In this document: positions 1-8,943 of the stretch, piece after piece
How positions within the stretch are numbered: position 1 is the first letter of the stretch
Layout: the number at the start of each line of letters is the position of its first letter
NCBI RefSeq assembly: GCF_021021435.1
Contig: NZ_JAINWI010000004.1
Coordinates: 248,001-312,000, forward strand
From: Seohaeicola saemankumensis
GTDB taxonomy: Bacteria > Pseudomonadota > Alphaproteobacteria > Rhodobacterales > Rhodobacteraceae
Length of the DNA: 64,000 nucleotides
Direction: 5' to 3'
Position numbers and translations under genes: made by a program
Notes under the pieces: generated by a model
Told to the model about the DNA's origin: nothing
The model's input: only the letters and a program-made list of their open reading frames with translations
The model's database searches: none

Positions 1-938
1 GCGATTCAGCGCCCGGCCCCCTGCTTGCCGCGCAGGAGAAACAGAAGGCGGCGCAAGAGGCGGAAAGAGACCGTTTGCTTTATGTCGCGATGACGCGCGC
101 GGAAAAGTGGCTGGTCGTTGCGGCCGGAGGCGATCTTGGCAAGGATGGCAATAGCTGGTTCCACCGCGTGGAAAGCGCGATGCAGGCGACAGGTGCGGTC
201 ACCCATGATTTCGGGTTCGGCGCTGGCATGCGGTTGGATAGTGGCGACTGGTTTTTGCCTGAAAGCCAGCAGGAGGCCGAGGAAAAGCCGGTTCCTGCTA
301 CGCTTGAGGTGTTCTTTCAGTATGCGTCCCCGAATGCAGCGGCTAAAGCCGGAACGCTAAGCCCCTCGGATCTGGGAGGGGACAAGGCATTGCCCGGCGA
401 AGGTGGTCTGACCGAAGACGCCGCCAAAGAGCGTGGGCATCAGATCCATCTGCTGCTGGAAATATTGCCCGCAATAAACCCTGCTGACTGGGATGATCTT
501 GCGTCCCAGATCCTAGTGGCAGGAGAAGAGCCCGCCCTGCCCGAAGACATCCCATTATTGGTAGAAGAAGCCAGAAAAGTGCTGTCTGCGCCGCATCTCG
601 ACTGGCTTTTCACCTCTGATTCCCTGACCGAAGTGCCCGTTTCTGCCAGCATCGAGGCGCTTGGCGGACGACGCATCAGTGGGGTGATCGACAGGTTGAT
701 TATTTCCGATCAGCGGGTTCTTGCAATCGACTTCAAGACAAACGCCGTTGTTCCGCATTCGCCTGCGTCCTGCCCCGAAGGTATCCTGCGCCAGATGGGT
801 GCTTATGCAGCTGCGTTGACGCAGATTTTTCCAGAAAGGGAGATCGAGACCGCGATAGTGTGGACCAGCACGACCTCTTTGATGAAACTGCCCCCCGAAC
901 TTGTGATGCAGGCGCTGCAGCGCAGCACCATCCCTTGA
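1..938 (+). CDS. addA: AddA helicase-nuclease, C-terminal part (gene enters from the left edge)
   Basis: AddA is the helicase-nuclease subunit of AddAB, which resects double-strand breaks and loads RecA in alphaproteobacteria. The window opens inside the gene; the frame runs from base 3 and gives about 311 residues. The first part carries UvrD motif VI ([13 protein letters not shown], about residues 24-36 of the fragment). The last third carries the RecB-type PD-(D/E)XK nuclease signature, with GVIDRL followed by AIDFKTN near residue 243. That order, helicase then nuclease, is diagnostic of AddA. The missing 5' part would hold Walker A and the remaining helicase motifs. trxA follows after 56 bases, the usual addB-addA-trxA order in this group. 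Confidence 0.93.
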   Translation, partial: DSAPGPLLAAQEKQKAAQEAERDRLLYVAMTRAEKWLVVAAGGDLGKDGNSWFHRVESAMQATGAVTHDFGFGAGMRLDSGDWFLPESQQEAEEKPVPATLEVFFQYASPNAAAKAGTLSPSDLGGDKALPGEGGLTEDAAKERGHQIHLLLEILPAINPADWDDLASQILVAGEEPALPEDIPLLVEEARKVLSAPHLDWLFTSDSLTEVPVSASIEALGGRRISGVIDRLIISDQRVLAIDFKTNAVVPHSPASCPEGILRQMGAYAAALTQIFPEREIETAIVWTSTTSLMKLPPELVMQALQRSTIP

Positions 939-994
939 CGCTGACGCGCTGCGTCCATAGGTTTGCGGCCAACCATTCCTACAGGAGAAAGCCA

Positions 995-1315
995 ATGGCG
1001 ACTGTTGCTGTAACAGACGAGACCTTCGACGCCGAAGTCAAAAATTCCGATATCCCCGTTGTGGTAGATTTCTGGGCCGAATGGTGCGGCCCCTGCAAAC
1101 AGATCGGACCCGCTCTGGAGGAGCTGTCAGCCGAGTTTGAAGGCCGCGTAAAGATTGCAAAAGTGGATGTGGACAGCAATCCCAATGCCGCCGCTGCGAT
1201 GGGTGTGCGCGGTATTCCTGCGCTGTTTATCTTCAAGGACGGTCAGGTTGTGTCGAACCGCGCCGGAGCGGCGCCAAAAGCCGCGCTGCAAAGCTGGATC
1301 GAAGGCTCGATCTGA
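995..1315 (+). CDS. trxA: Thioredoxin 1
   Basis: Cytoplasmic thiol-disulfide oxidoreductase of 106 residues, the standard thioredoxin length. The active site WCGPC (about residues 30-34) and the cis-proline segment GIPALFIF are intact. It reduces ribonucleotide reductase, PAPS reductase and methionine sulfoxide reductases as an electron carrier from thioredoxin reductase. The ATG at 995 is chosen because AGGAGA lies seven bases upstream and the protein then begins as thioredoxins do; the longer open frame starting inside addA has no support. A strong intrinsic terminator follows directly. Confidence 0.97.
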   Translation: MATVAVTDETFDAEVKNSDIPVVVDFWAEWCGPCKQIGPALEELSAEFEGRVKIAKVDVDSNPNAAAAMGVRGIPALFIFKDGQVVSNRAGAAPKAALQSWIEGSI

Positions 1316-1338
1316 CAGGATCGCTGCCGACTGGAACA

Positions 1339-1364
1339 GGGCGCCCTTTGCGGCGCCCTTTTTT
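1339..1364 (+). terminator. Rho-independent terminator after trxA
   Basis: Perfect 7-bp GC-only stem GGGCGCC / GGCGCCC with a six-base loop (CTTTGC), followed directly by a run of six T. It sits 23 bases after the trxA stop and ends before the convergent gene at 1372. Confidence 0.9.
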
Positions 1365-1371
1365 GTGTGGA

Positions 1372-2283
1372 TCAGACGGGCCAGCCCGACCGTTTCAGCG
1401 CCGCACGGATTTGTGTTTCTGCTTCAGGGCGTCCGGCATTGATCGCCATTTTTTGCCAGAACCACCATAAATAGGCTGCATGATCCGGCCGTATTTCGTG
1501 AACCGCGCGGAACGCCTCTTCAATGCCCAGTGTCCGCACATTTGCCGCAACATGGTGAAAGTCGCTGCGCGCGAAAAGGACAAAGGGTTTTGCGAAGAAA
1601 AGCCCGTTGAAGGCAACAGATGAATTCTGCGTTACGATATAATCGCAGGCGGGCAGAAGACTGTCCATCGCGCCTGTTTTGATACCAAGGCGCGGGTTTT
1701 CGTCGACCAGATCATAGACCGCCTGACGTTCGGCATCGGTATAGCTTTCGCCCGGATGAAATGTGGTGATCACCCGCCGGTCAGGGTCATGATCCATCAC
1801 AGACCTGAGCATCTCGATCGGCGAGGCTGTCTGAAACGATCTTTGCTGAAGAAGCCTTCCCTGCAGCGGCACATACACAAATCCGTCGCGCGTGACCTCT
1901 GCCACCTCAGGAAACAGCCGCTTGCGCCAGAATGTATGGAAGCGTCGCGCCTCGATCGGATCAACTTGGGCGGGGTCGAACTCTGTTCTTGCAACATGCC
2001 AATCCCAACGCTCTGTCGTGGGTTCGATCTGCCAGAACGGATAGTGATAGACGCGCCGCATCGTCAATGCGCGGCCATGCGTCGGCTGATCCATGTGAAA
2101 CAGGGCATAGCCGGATCGCAGGGCAGAGGACAGGCGCGCTGCGCTTGAATTGGCGCGATACTCAGCGGTAAGCCCTGCCTCAACCAGAACAGACACGACT
2201 TTGCCGATAAAATTATGCGTCCCTGCCATGGCGCTTTTGCGCAGGCTTTCATCCAGATAGAAAGTGACGGTCCGGTCGATCAT
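1372..2283 (-). CDS. Unrecognised protein resembling capsule-polysaccharide export/synthesis proteins
   Basis: 303 residues from the ATG at 2283; a longer version from a GTG at 2307 is possible and neither start has a clear ribosome site. No signal peptide or membrane segment is evident. The C-terminal third contains [20 protein letters not shown] followed by ARSDFHH, and earlier TTFHPGESY. That pattern resembles the nucleotide-sugar-binding half of KpsC/KpsS-type capsule proteins (NS-x-GFEAL-x-GKPV-x-FGR). It stands alone and convergent with trxA, and no other capsule genes are near. I infer a cytoplasmic glycosyltransferase-like fold, but the substrate is unknown. Confidence 0.6.
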   Translation of the reverse strand: MIDRTVTFYLDESLRKSAMAGTHNFIGKVVSVLVEAGLTAEYRANSSAARLSSALRSGYALFHMDQPTHGRALTMRRVYHYPFWQIEPTTERWDWHVARTEFDPAQVDPIEARRFHTFWRKRLFPEVAEVTRDGFVYVPLQGRLLQQRSFQTASPIEMLRSVMDHDPDRRVITTFHPGESYTDAERQAVYDLVDENPRLGIKTGAMDSLLPACDYIVTQNSSVAFNGLFFAKPFVLFARSDFHHVAANVRTLGIEEAFRAVHEIRPDHAAYLWWFWQKMAINAGRPEAETQIRAALKRSGWPV

Positions 2284-2329
2284 GATCTGCTGACGGTAAA
2301 AGAGCACCGATCACAGAGCAAGCACCGCT

Positions 2330-2358
2330 CTTGTGCCTTGCGGCCTCAGGTTACATAT
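2330..2358 (+). promoter_or_regulatory. Possible heat-shock (RpoH-type) promoter for hslVU
   Basis: CTTGTGC at 2330-2336 and TTACATAT at 2351-2358 are separated by 14 bases, the spacing used by sigma-32 class promoters (CTTGAAA, 11-14 bases, CCCCATNT). The -35 half matches well and the -10 half partly. It ends 25 bases before the hslV start. HslVU operons are commonly under heat-shock sigma control; this particular site is an inference. Confidence 0.3.
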
Positions 2359-2382
2359 AGCGGGCAGGAACAGGAGACCTCA

Positions 2383-2940
2383 ATGGCAGACAAGGACTTT
2401 CCCGGCTGGCACGGCACGACAATCATCGGCGTCAAGAAAGACGGCGAAGTGGTGATTGCAGGTGACGGACAGGTCAGCCTTGGGCAGACAGTCATCAAGG
2501 GCACAGCGCGCAAGGTTCGGCGGTTGTCACCCGGTGGGTTTGACGTTGTTGCGGGGTTTGCCGGATCAACGGCGGATGCCTTCACTCTGCTGGAGCGGCT
2601 GGAAGCGAAACTGGAGGCGACTCCCGGACAACTGGCGCGCGCTTCGGTCGAACTGGCCAAGGATTGGCGCACAGACAAATATCTCCAGAAGCTGGAAGCG
2701 ATGCTGATCGTGAGCGACGGTGCTGACATCTATGTGATCACCGGCGCAGGCGATGTTCTGGAGCCCGAGCATAATGTCACCGCCATCGGATCAGGCGGGA
2801 ACTATGCCCTGGCCGCCGCCCGCGCCCTGATGGATAGCGACCTGAGCGCGGAAGACATTGCGCGCAAGGCGATGGCGATTGCCTCGGACATTTGCGTTTA
2901 CACGAATGGAAATCTGACGGTTGAGAAGATCCGGAAGTAG
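2383..2940 (+). CDS. hslV: HslV (ClpQ) protease subunit
   Basis: Threonine peptidase that forms the proteolytic double ring of the HslUV complex, a bacterial proteasome-like protease for misfolded and regulatory proteins. 185 residues. The family sequence [19 protein letters not shown] starts at residue 12, so Thr12 becomes the catalytic N-terminal nucleophile after an 11-residue propeptide is removed; the E. coli protein has only the initiator Met there. [27 protein letters not shown] and IGSGGNYA are all present. The start at 2383 follows AGGAGA. hslU lies 23 bases downstream in the same operon. Confidence 0.97.
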   Translation: MADKDFPGWHGTTIIGVKKDGEVVIAGDGQVSLGQTVIKGTARKVRRLSPGGFDVVAGFAGSTADAFTLLERLEAKLEATPGQLARASVELAKDWRTDKYLQKLEAMLIVSDGADIYVITGAGDVLEPEHNVTAIGSGGNYALAAARALMDSDLSAEDIARKAMAIASDICVYTNGNLTVEKIRK

Positions 2941-2963
2941 TCCCGTTCACCGGAAGGAATATC

Positions 2964-4271
2964 ATGACAGACCTTACCCCCCGCGAGATCGTGTCCGAGC
3001 TGGACCGGTTCATCATCGGCCAGAAAGATGCAAAACGCGCTGTCGCCGTGGCATTGCGGAACCGCTGGCGGCGCAAGCAGCTTGGCGATGATCTGCGCGA
3101 CGAGGTTTATCCCAAGAATATCCTGATGATCGGGCCCACTGGTGTCGGCAAAACCGAGATCAGCCGCCGCCTGGCCAAACTGGCCCGCGCGCCCTTCCTC
3201 AAGGTCGAAGCGACGAAATTCACCGAAGTGGGCTATGTCGGGCGCGACGTGGAACAGATCATTCGCGATCTGGTGGATATCTCGATCGCGATGACCCGCG
3301 AGCATATGCGTGAGGATGTGAAATCCAAGGCGCATCAAGCCGCAGAGGAAAGGGTGATCACCGCAATTGCCGGCGAGGATGCGCGCGAAGGTACCCGCGA
3401 GATGTTCCGCAAGAAGCTGAAAGCGGGCGAGCTGGATGACACAATCATCGAACTGGACGTGGCTGATACGTCAAGCCCCTTTCCCACCATGGATATTCCC
3501 GGACAGCCGGGTAGCCAGATGGGGATGATGAATCTGGGCGACCTGTTCGGGAAAGCATTTGGCGGCCGCAAGCAACGCAAGAAACTGCGGGTTGCAGAAA
3601 GCTATGACATTCTGATTGGCGAAGAGGCCGATAAGCTGCTGGATGACGAGACCGTAAATCGCAGTGCGATTGAAGCGGTCGAGCAGAACGGTATCGTCTT
3701 TCTGGACGAGATCGACAAAGTCTGCGCCCGTTCGGACGCGCGTGGTGCAGATGTCAGCCGGGAAGGTGTGCAGCGCGACCTTCTGCCCCTGATCGAAGGT
3801 ACGACGGTCAGCACCAAATACGGCCCGGTGAAAACGGACCATGTCCTCTTCATCGCCTCTGGCGCATTCCACATCGCCAAACCTTCGGACCTGTTGCCCG
3901 AATTGCAGGGCCGTCTGCCGATCCGGGTCGAATTGCGCGCCCTTACCGAGGGTGACTTCGTCCGTATCCTGACGGAAACCGAAAACGCCCTGACACTGCA
4001 ATATTCCGCCCTGATGGCGACGGAAGAGGTGACAGTCACCTTCACCGATGAAGGGATCGCCGCGCTGGCAAAAATCGCGGCCGAGGTGAACCACACCGTC
4101 GAAAACATCGGCGCCCGGCGGCTATATACGGTGATGGAGCGGGTATTCGAAGAGCTGTCCTTCACCGCCCCCGACAAGGCTGGCCAAAGCGTCACCGTGG
4201 ACGCCGCCTTCGTGGATGCAAACCTTGGCGAATTGATGCGTTCTGCTGATATCAGTCGCTACATGCTCTAG
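2964..4271 (+). CDS. hslU: HslU (ClpY) ATPase subunit
   Basis: AAA+ unfoldase that feeds substrates into HslV. 435 residues, typical for alphaproteobacterial HslU. Walker A GPTGVGKT at 57-64, pore loop GYVG at 90-93, a variable I domain at about 110-235 with a Met/Gly-rich stretch ([13 protein letters not shown]), Walker B IVFLDE at 244-249, then sensor and C-terminal helical domain. The extreme C-terminus SRYML matches the tail that docks into and activates HslV. The start has GGAAGG eight bases upstream and the gene is cotranscribed with hslV. Confidence 0.97.
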   Translation: MTDLTPREIVSELDRFIIGQKDAKRAVAVALRNRWRRKQLGDDLRDEVYPKNILMIGPTGVGKTEISRRLAKLARAPFLKVEATKFTEVGYVGRDVEQIIRDLVDISIAMTREHMREDVKSKAHQAAEERVITAIAGEDAREGTREMFRKKLKAGELDDTIIELDVADTSSPFPTMDIPGQPGSQMGMMNLGDLFGKAFGGRKQRKKLRVAESYDILIGEEADKLLDDETVNRSAIEAVEQNGIVFLDEIDKVCARSDARGADVSREGVQRDLLPLIEGTTVSTKYGPVKTDHVLFIASGAFHIAKPSDLLPELQGRLPIRVELRALTEGDFVRILTETENALTLQYSALMATEEVTVTFTDEGIAALAKIAAEVNHTVENIGARRLYTVMERVFEELSFTAPDKAGQSVTVDAAFVDANLGELMRSADISRYML

Positions 4272-4325
4272 CTTTGATGACGAAGCAACGCTAAACCTGA
4301 CCCTGTAAAACGCGGGGTGGTTTTC

Positions 4326-5444
4326 ATGCGTTGGCTTTTGGTCTTGTCCGTTTTCGTGACGCTGTCCGCGTGCGCCGACAGGGGCTTTGTCCCTTTGACG
4401 CCACAGGCGGCAGCGATCGGCACGCCGCATGCCATCTATGTCGCGACGCATCGTAAAGCCGACGAGGTCGGGTGGTACAGCGGCGAACGCGCCAGCGACC
4501 TCAGCTATACAAAACTGCAAGTGGTCATCCCGCCCGCACATGTGCCGGGACGTATCACCTATGGCTACACTGCCCCCAATCCCCGCACTGATTTCACGGT
4601 CGCTACCAAGCAGGACTACGCCACCGCAGCGCCCTTCCAGGCGGATATCAAAGCCACCCTCGCCGCCTTACCACCAGACCAGCGCGAGGTTCTTCTTTAC
4701 GTCCACGGCTATAACAACAGCTTTTTCGACGGCGTATTCCGCGCGGCACAGATGAAGCACGACTACGACCTGCCCGGCGTCGCGCTACATTTCTCATGGC
4801 CCAGCGCCGCCAACCCTTTGGGATATACCTATGACCGCGACAGCGTCCTTTTTGCGCGGGACGGGCTGGAAAAGGTGCTGCGCGACCTCGCTGCATCCGG
4901 TGCCAACAGGATTGTCCTTGTCGGCCATTCACTGGGTACGATGCTTGTGATGGAAAGCCTGCGCCAGATCGAAATCCGCACTCCGGAATGGAGCAAACAG
5001 GCACTCGCCGGGGTCGTTCTGGTCTCGCCGGATCTGGATGTCGATCTGTTCAAGACGCAGGCTGACCGTATAGCCGCGCTTCCCGAACCCTTCGCGATTT
5101 TTGTCTCCCGCCACGACAGGGCGCTGATGCTATCCGCGCGGATCAATGGCGATGCCGAACGGCTGGGCACGCTGACCGATCCATCCCGTCTGGCAGAATA
5201 CCCGGTCAGCATCATTGATGTCAGCAGCTTCGCAGACGGGGATGGGGCACGTCACTTCACCTTGGGATCGTCCCCGTTGCTGATCCGTCTGCTCAGCCAG
5301 AGCGATGATCTGAACTCGGCCTTTCAGCGCGACACTGCCGGACAGACCGGCCTGTTGCCCGGAACGGTTCTGACAGTGCGCAATGCCACGCAGTTGATCC
5401 TATCACCCGCTCTCGTCCTGCAATACGATCAACGCCCCGGTTAA
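4326..5444 (+). CDS. Alpha/beta-hydrolase lipoprotein (DUF900-like)
   Basis: 372 residues. The N-terminus MRWLLVLSVFVTLSAC is a lipoprotein signal with lipobox LSAC (lipid-anchored Cys16). The domain has LLYVHGYNNSFFDG (oxyanion/HGY region) and the nucleophile elbow GHSLG with Ser202, followed by LVSPDLDVDLF and SRHDRAL, as in the DUF900 esterase-like family. The substrate is not known. I chose ATG 4326 with GGGG upstream over the GTG at 4317 because the signal peptide then starts normally. Its stop codon overlaps that of the convergent Smr-domain gene by four bases, leaving no room for a conventional terminator. Confidence 0.8.
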   Translation: MRWLLVLSVFVTLSACADRGFVPLTPQAAAIGTPHAIYVATHRKADEVGWYSGERASDLSYTKLQVVIPPAHVPGRITYGYTAPNPRTDFTVATKQDYATAAPFQADIKATLAALPPDQREVLLYVHGYNNSFFDGVFRAAQMKHDYDLPGVALHFSWPSAANPLGYTYDRDSVLFARDGLEKVLRDLAASGANRIVLVGHSLGTMLVMESLRQIEIRTPEWSKQALAGVVLVSPDLDVDLFKTQADRIAALPEPFAIFVSRHDRALMLSARINGDAERLGTLTDPSRLAEYPVSIIDVSSFADGDGARHFTLGSSPLLIRLLSQSDDLNSAFQRDTAGQTGLLPGTVLTVRNATQLILSPALVLQYDQRPG

Positions 5445-6028
5445 CGGTGACGCCGCAAATAGACGTAATAGGCCCCGGCACCACCATGCGACACATGCGC
5501 TTCGGTGATCTGCAGCACTGCCTGCGCCAGCGGGGGCATCGACAACCAGTTCGGAACCTGATGCTTCAGAATACCCCGCGGCACAGGGATCGGTCCGCCT
5601 TCGTCCCGGTCACGGCCCTTGCCGGTGATCACGAGCACAAGCCGTTTGCCGCTGGCCTGAGCGCGCAGGATGAACGACGTCAATGTAGGATGGGCGCGGT
5701 CGATGGTCATCCCATGCAGGTCGATGCGAGCCTCGGGCACAAGCTTGCCGCGCTTCATGCGACCAAATGCTTTGCTATCCATGCTGACGGGTGCCGATCG
5801 CAGCCTGTCTATCAGATTTGGCTTTAAATCATGCGGCGCCGCGGATGTCCGCGCTGCCTGCCCGATGGCGAATTCCGGCAAGCGCGGCTTGGCTGTTTTA
5901 TGTGGTTTTGGCTTGGGTCTTGGGGTCAGATCATCAGCGCGCGGGAGTTCGGGGTGAATCCTGTCGGTCGTCGCGGCGATCTGCCGCCAAAGTTCGACTT
6001 CGTCTGGCCGAAGGCGACGCCGGGTCAT
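5441..6028 (-). CDS. Smr/MutS2-type domain protein
   Basis: 195 residues. A basic, proline-rich N-terminal half (residues about 30-75) precedes a C-terminal Smr domain with IDLHGMT at 102-108 and VLVITGKG at 131-138, the two hallmark motifs. Smr domains bind or nick nucleic acid; stand-alone SmrA/SmrB-like proteins in other bacteria cleave mRNA at collided ribosomes, but that role is not shown for this family. The start at 6028 overlaps the mltA stop as ATGA, so it is translationally coupled as the last gene of tim44-mltA-smr. Confidence 0.88.
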   Translation of the reverse strand: MTRRRLRPDEVELWRQIAATTDRIHPELPRADDLTPRPKPKPHKTAKPRLPEFAIGQAARTSAAPHDLKPNLIDRLRSAPVSMDSKAFGRMKRGKLVPEARIDLHGMTIDRAHPTLTSFILRAQASGKRLVLVITGKGRDRDEGGPIPVPRGILKHQVPNWLSMPPLAQAVLQITEAHVSHGGAGAYYVYLRRHR

Positions 6029-7077
6029 TCGGGCCCGTCCACCGTCGCAAGCGCATAAGCCCGCTGGATTGGCATCAACACCACCATCCGTCCGGGGTCT
6101 TTCAACTGTCCCGCTTCCCGACCCGCCGCATCGCCTGTGCCAAAGAATATATCGGCCCGTTGCGCGCCCTTGATCGCGGATCCTGTATCCTGCGCGATCA
6201 TCAGGCGGCGCATCGGGTTGGCGCCATCTTTCTCGATCCATACAGGAGCGCCCAAGGGGGTAAATGCAGGGTCTACAGCAATCGTGCGCATATCCGTAAC
6301 GGAGCGGTTCATTGCACCCAAAGGGCCTTTGTCCGCTGGAACATGGCTGACTTCGCGGAAGAACACGAAAGACGGGTTATGGCGCAAAAGCTCCAACCCT
6401 TCTTCGGCATTCCGGCGCACCCAGTTCTTGATGACCTCGGCAGAGACCTGATGCGGCTGGAAAGTGCCGCGTCTGACAAGCTCTGCCCCGACCGAGCGGT
6501 AGGTATGTCCGTTCGCACCGGCATAGCCGACGCGTATATTTCGCCCGTTGGGCAGTTTTACACGGCCCGAGCCTTGAATTTGCAGAAAAAACAGCTCGAC
6601 TGGGTCATCAACCCAAGCAATTTCCAACCCGCGACCCTTCATCAGTTCACTGGTTTCTATCTCGGCGCGTGACAGCCAGACCGACGCGTCCCTCGCCTCG
6701 GGTGGCATGCGGTAGATCGGAAACCGGTAACGCGCGCTAGGCGTCAGCGAGCCGGTCAGTTCGGGTTCAAAATAGCCGGTGAAAAGACCCGGTGCATCGT
6801 CTTCGATCAGAACCGGCCTGAAGAATAGCTCGAAAAAAGACGCGGCATTTGAATGAAGCCGCGCTTCTGCCTGCGCAACGGCGCAAAGGCTGGACCAGTC
6901 GGGGTCTTTCATGTCGGCGCAGGTGTTCAGAAATGCACGAAGGGCTGCGGCATGATCATCCGCAGCCCAGCCGTCCAACTGGCTGAAATCAAGGACCGTA
7001 TAGGTTGGTTCAGACTGTGCGGTAGAAGCCGTCATTGTCAGCCAACCTATGGCCAGAGCTTTCAGCGTACGGATCAT
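6025..7077 (-). CDS. mltA: Membrane-bound lytic murein transglycosylase A
   Basis: 350 residues with an N-terminal export signal of about 22 residues and no lipobox, so secreted rather than lipid-anchored. MltA barrel-domain motifs are present: FTGYFEPELTGS, FFLQIQGSGRV, VGYAGANGHTYRSVG. The C-terminal 3D (Asp-Asp-Asp) domain follows, with MRRLMIAQDTGSAIKGAQRADIFFG. It cleaves the glycan strand of peptidoglycan to 1,6-anhydro ends during wall remodelling. It starts within the tim44-like stop (ATGA) and its own stop overlaps the smr start, giving a tightly coupled three-gene operon. Confidence 0.95.
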   Translation of the reverse strand: MIRTLKALAIGWLTMTASTAQSEPTYTVLDFSQLDGWAADDHAAALRAFLNTCADMKDPDWSSLCAVAQAEARLHSNAASFFELFFRPVLIEDDAPGLFTGYFEPELTGSLTPSARYRFPIYRMPPEARDASVWLSRAEIETSELMKGRGLEIAWVDDPVELFFLQIQGSGRVKLPNGRNIRVGYAGANGHTYRSVGAELVRRGTFQPHQVSAEVIKNWVRRNAEEGLELLRHNPSFVFFREVSHVPADKGPLGAMNRSVTDMRTIAVDPAFTPLGAPVWIEKDGANPMRRLMIAQDTGSAIKGAQRADIFFGTGDAAGREAGQLKDPGRMVVLMPIQRAYALATVDGPE

Positions 7078-7733
7078 TCGCCCGTGGCGACAAGCTGCCA
7101 GTTCGGATCATCCGTGCCCAGAACGCGGGCAAAGGTCCAGATGTCCTTCTGACGCTTGATCTCGTTCGGTTTGCCTTCAACGATCTCGCCATTGCTATCG
7201 CGCACGACCGATGTCAATTCGCCCACAAACTTGACCGACACTTCGGCAAGATTGCTGTCCTTGTCGAAAGTAGCATGGCTCAGGGTCATTTCACGGATGC
7301 CGATAAACTCGGCCTCGATGCTCAGGCCCTGTTGTTCGCGCACGGCAACAACTTCGGCGAAGGTATCGTAAACATCATCAGCGAGGAATGGCTTGATACT
7401 GTCCATATCGCCGCGCTCGAAACCCATCAGGATCATTTCGTAGGCGTAGCGCGCGCCCTGCAGAAACTCAGCCACATTGAACGAGGGCTCTACGCGCTTC
7501 ATCGCTGCCAGAGTTTTTGCGGCTTCGCTGTCGGGTTCGACATTGTCGATAATATCATGATCCGGCCCGCCTTCGATCACCTCGAAGCCACGCTTGCGCG
7601 CAGGCTCGGGCGCGTCGCGGGGAACTGCAGGCTTTTCGAAGCCTTCGCGTGTGCCCAAGACGTTCCTAAGGCGCAAGATCAAGAAAACAGCGATGCCGGC
7701 CAGAACCAGAAGCTGAAGTATGGGCGAATTCAT
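7074..7733 (-). CDS. Tim44/TimA-like membrane-anchored protein
   Basis: 219 residues. An N-terminal membrane anchor (about 5-22, ILQLLVLAGIAVFLILRL) is followed by an acidic linker and a C-terminal Tim44-like domain (about 80-215: FLQGARYAYEMILMGFERGD, IKPFLADDVYD, then the beta-rich EFIGIREMTLSHATF part). The family is the bacterial relative of the mitochondrial import motor anchor Tim44; its bacterial role is unclear. It heads the operon with mltA and smr and is divergent from fxsA, next to secB, a context that hints at envelope protein traffic. Confidence 0.88.
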   Translation of the reverse strand: MNSPILQLLVLAGIAVFLILRLRNVLGTREGFEKPAVPRDAPEPARKRGFEVIEGGPDHDIIDNVEPDSEAAKTLAAMKRVEPSFNVAEFLQGARYAYEMILMGFERGDMDSIKPFLADDVYDTFAEVVAVREQQGLSIEAEFIGIREMTLSHATFDKDSNLAEVSVKFVGELTSVVRDSNGEIVEGKPNEIKRQKDIWTFARVLGTDDPNWQLVATGE

Positions 7734-7838
7734 TTTAACCTCTCGAGGGGTCAGGCATGGAAAGGAGATAACTTGGTCCTTATGTAGGGGCTGGGATAGG
7801 CCAAGTCCACCATGGCCGAGAATGAAAGGAAGATGCAG

Positions 7839-8354
7839 ATGTGGCTTTTCGTTGCATTTGTCGCAATACCGATCCTCGAGATCGCCCTTTTTATACAATT
7901 GGGCGGTTTGATCGGCTTGTGGCCAACCTTGGGTATCGTGGTTCTGACGGCCATTATCGGGACTTTTCTTGTCAAGACACAGGGCCGTCTGGCCCTGATG
8001 AACCTGCAACGGTCCTTTTCCGAACTGAACGATCCGACGGAGCCGTTGGCCCATGGCGCAATGGTTCTGATTGCAGGCGTGCTTCTGCTGACACCGGGGT
8101 TTTTCACTGACGCCATGGGCTTTGCCCTGCTGGTTCCTGCAATCCGGACAGCCGTTTTCCGTTTTCTGAAGGCAAGGGTGAAGGTGGCGCGGTTCGAGAT
8201 GGGTCGAAACGAACCTTTCCAATCGCCGGACAGGGACCCGTTCCGGTCGCGCGGTCAATCGTCGCATAGGCCCGACATCATTGATGGAGAGTTTCAGGAG
8301 GTTGATCCCGGGAAACGTCCAACCCATCGTCCTTCCGGTTGGACCAGGCATTGA
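7839..8354 (+). CDS. fxsA: FxsA family membrane protein
   Basis: 171 residues. It begins MWLFVAFVAIPILEIALFIQLG and has two to three membrane segments (about 2-22, 25-47 and 75-105), with the family motif TAIIGTFLVKTQG. FxsA is a cytoplasmic membrane protein named for easing phage F exclusion in E. coli; its physiological role is unknown. The ATG at 7839 is preferred over those at 7812 and 7833 because GAAAGGAAG then lies at proper distance. A hydrophilic tail follows residue 115. It is divergent from the tim44-like gene and upstream of secB. Confidence 0.85.
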   Translation: MWLFVAFVAIPILEIALFIQLGGLIGLWPTLGIVVLTAIIGTFLVKTQGRLALMNLQRSFSELNDPTEPLAHGAMVLIAGVLLLTPGFFTDAMGFALLVPAIRTAVFRFLKARVKVARFEMGRNEPFQSPDRDPFRSRGQSSHRPDIIDGEFQEVDPGKRPTHRPSGWTRH

Positions 8355-8413
8355 GGCTGGACCAAGCGCCTGATAGACAGCCTCACAATATTTAATTCAT
8401 CCGGAGACTTCCC

Positions 8414-8920
8414 ATGGCCGAGAATGGCGTAGCCGACACATCCGCTCAACCTGCAGCGCAAGCTCCGCAGATGAAAATGAGCATCCTGAGCCAGTTCATC
8501 AAGGATATGTCCTTTGAGAATGTGCTGGCGCAAAAAGGCGTCAGCGGCGAGGTTCAGCCAGACGTCAAAGTACAAGTGAATCTGGATGCGAAGAAGCGCA
8601 CCACAGAGCACCAGTATGAAGTGACTTTGAAGCTTGTCGTTGACAGCTCGGTCAAGGACAGCACTTCGAAACTGTTTCTGCTGGAGCTGGAATATGCTGG
8701 GGTATTCCATATCGAAGGCGTGCCGACCGAGCAGATGCATCCTTTCCTGCTGATCGAATGCCCCCGTATGCTATTCCCGTTTGTGCGACGTATCGTGTCC
8801 GACGTGACACGTGACGGTGGCTTCCCGCCGCTTAACATGGATATAATTGATTTCGTTCAGCTTTACCGGAGCGAACTGTCGCGCCGTCAGGCAGAGCAGG
8901 CACCGACCCCGAACGCCTAA
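8414..8920 (+). CDS. secB: Protein-export chaperone SecB
   Basis: 168 residues. Tetrameric cytosolic chaperone that keeps preproteins unfolded and delivers them to SecA. The family core starts at about residue 22 (MSILSQFIKDMSFEN), continues through VQVNLDAKK and LELEYAGVF, and ends with CPRMLFPFVRRIVSDVTRDGGFPPLNMDIIDF, which is highly conserved. A 20-residue Ala/Gln-rich N-terminal extension is usual in alphaproteobacteria. CGGAGA lies 8-9 bases upstream of the start. Confidence 0.97.
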   Translation: MAENGVADTSAQPAAQAPQMKMSILSQFIKDMSFENVLAQKGVSGEVQPDVKVQVNLDAKKRTTEHQYEVTLKLVVDSSVKDSTSKLFLLELEYAGVFHIEGVPTEQMHPFLLIECPRMLFPFVRRIVSDVTRDGGFPPLNMDIIDFVQLYRSELSRRQAEQAPTPNA

Positions 8921-8926
8921 ATTTCT

Positions 8927-8943
8927 GAAACTATCCTAGTTTC
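8927..8943. terminator. Small hairpin between convergent secB and dnaQ
   Basis: Perfect 7-bp inverted repeat GAAACTA / TAGTTTC with a three-base loop. It fills the ten-base gap between the two convergent genes and includes the dnaQ stop. There is no clear T-run on either side, so bidirectional termination is only a guess. Confidence 0.3.
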
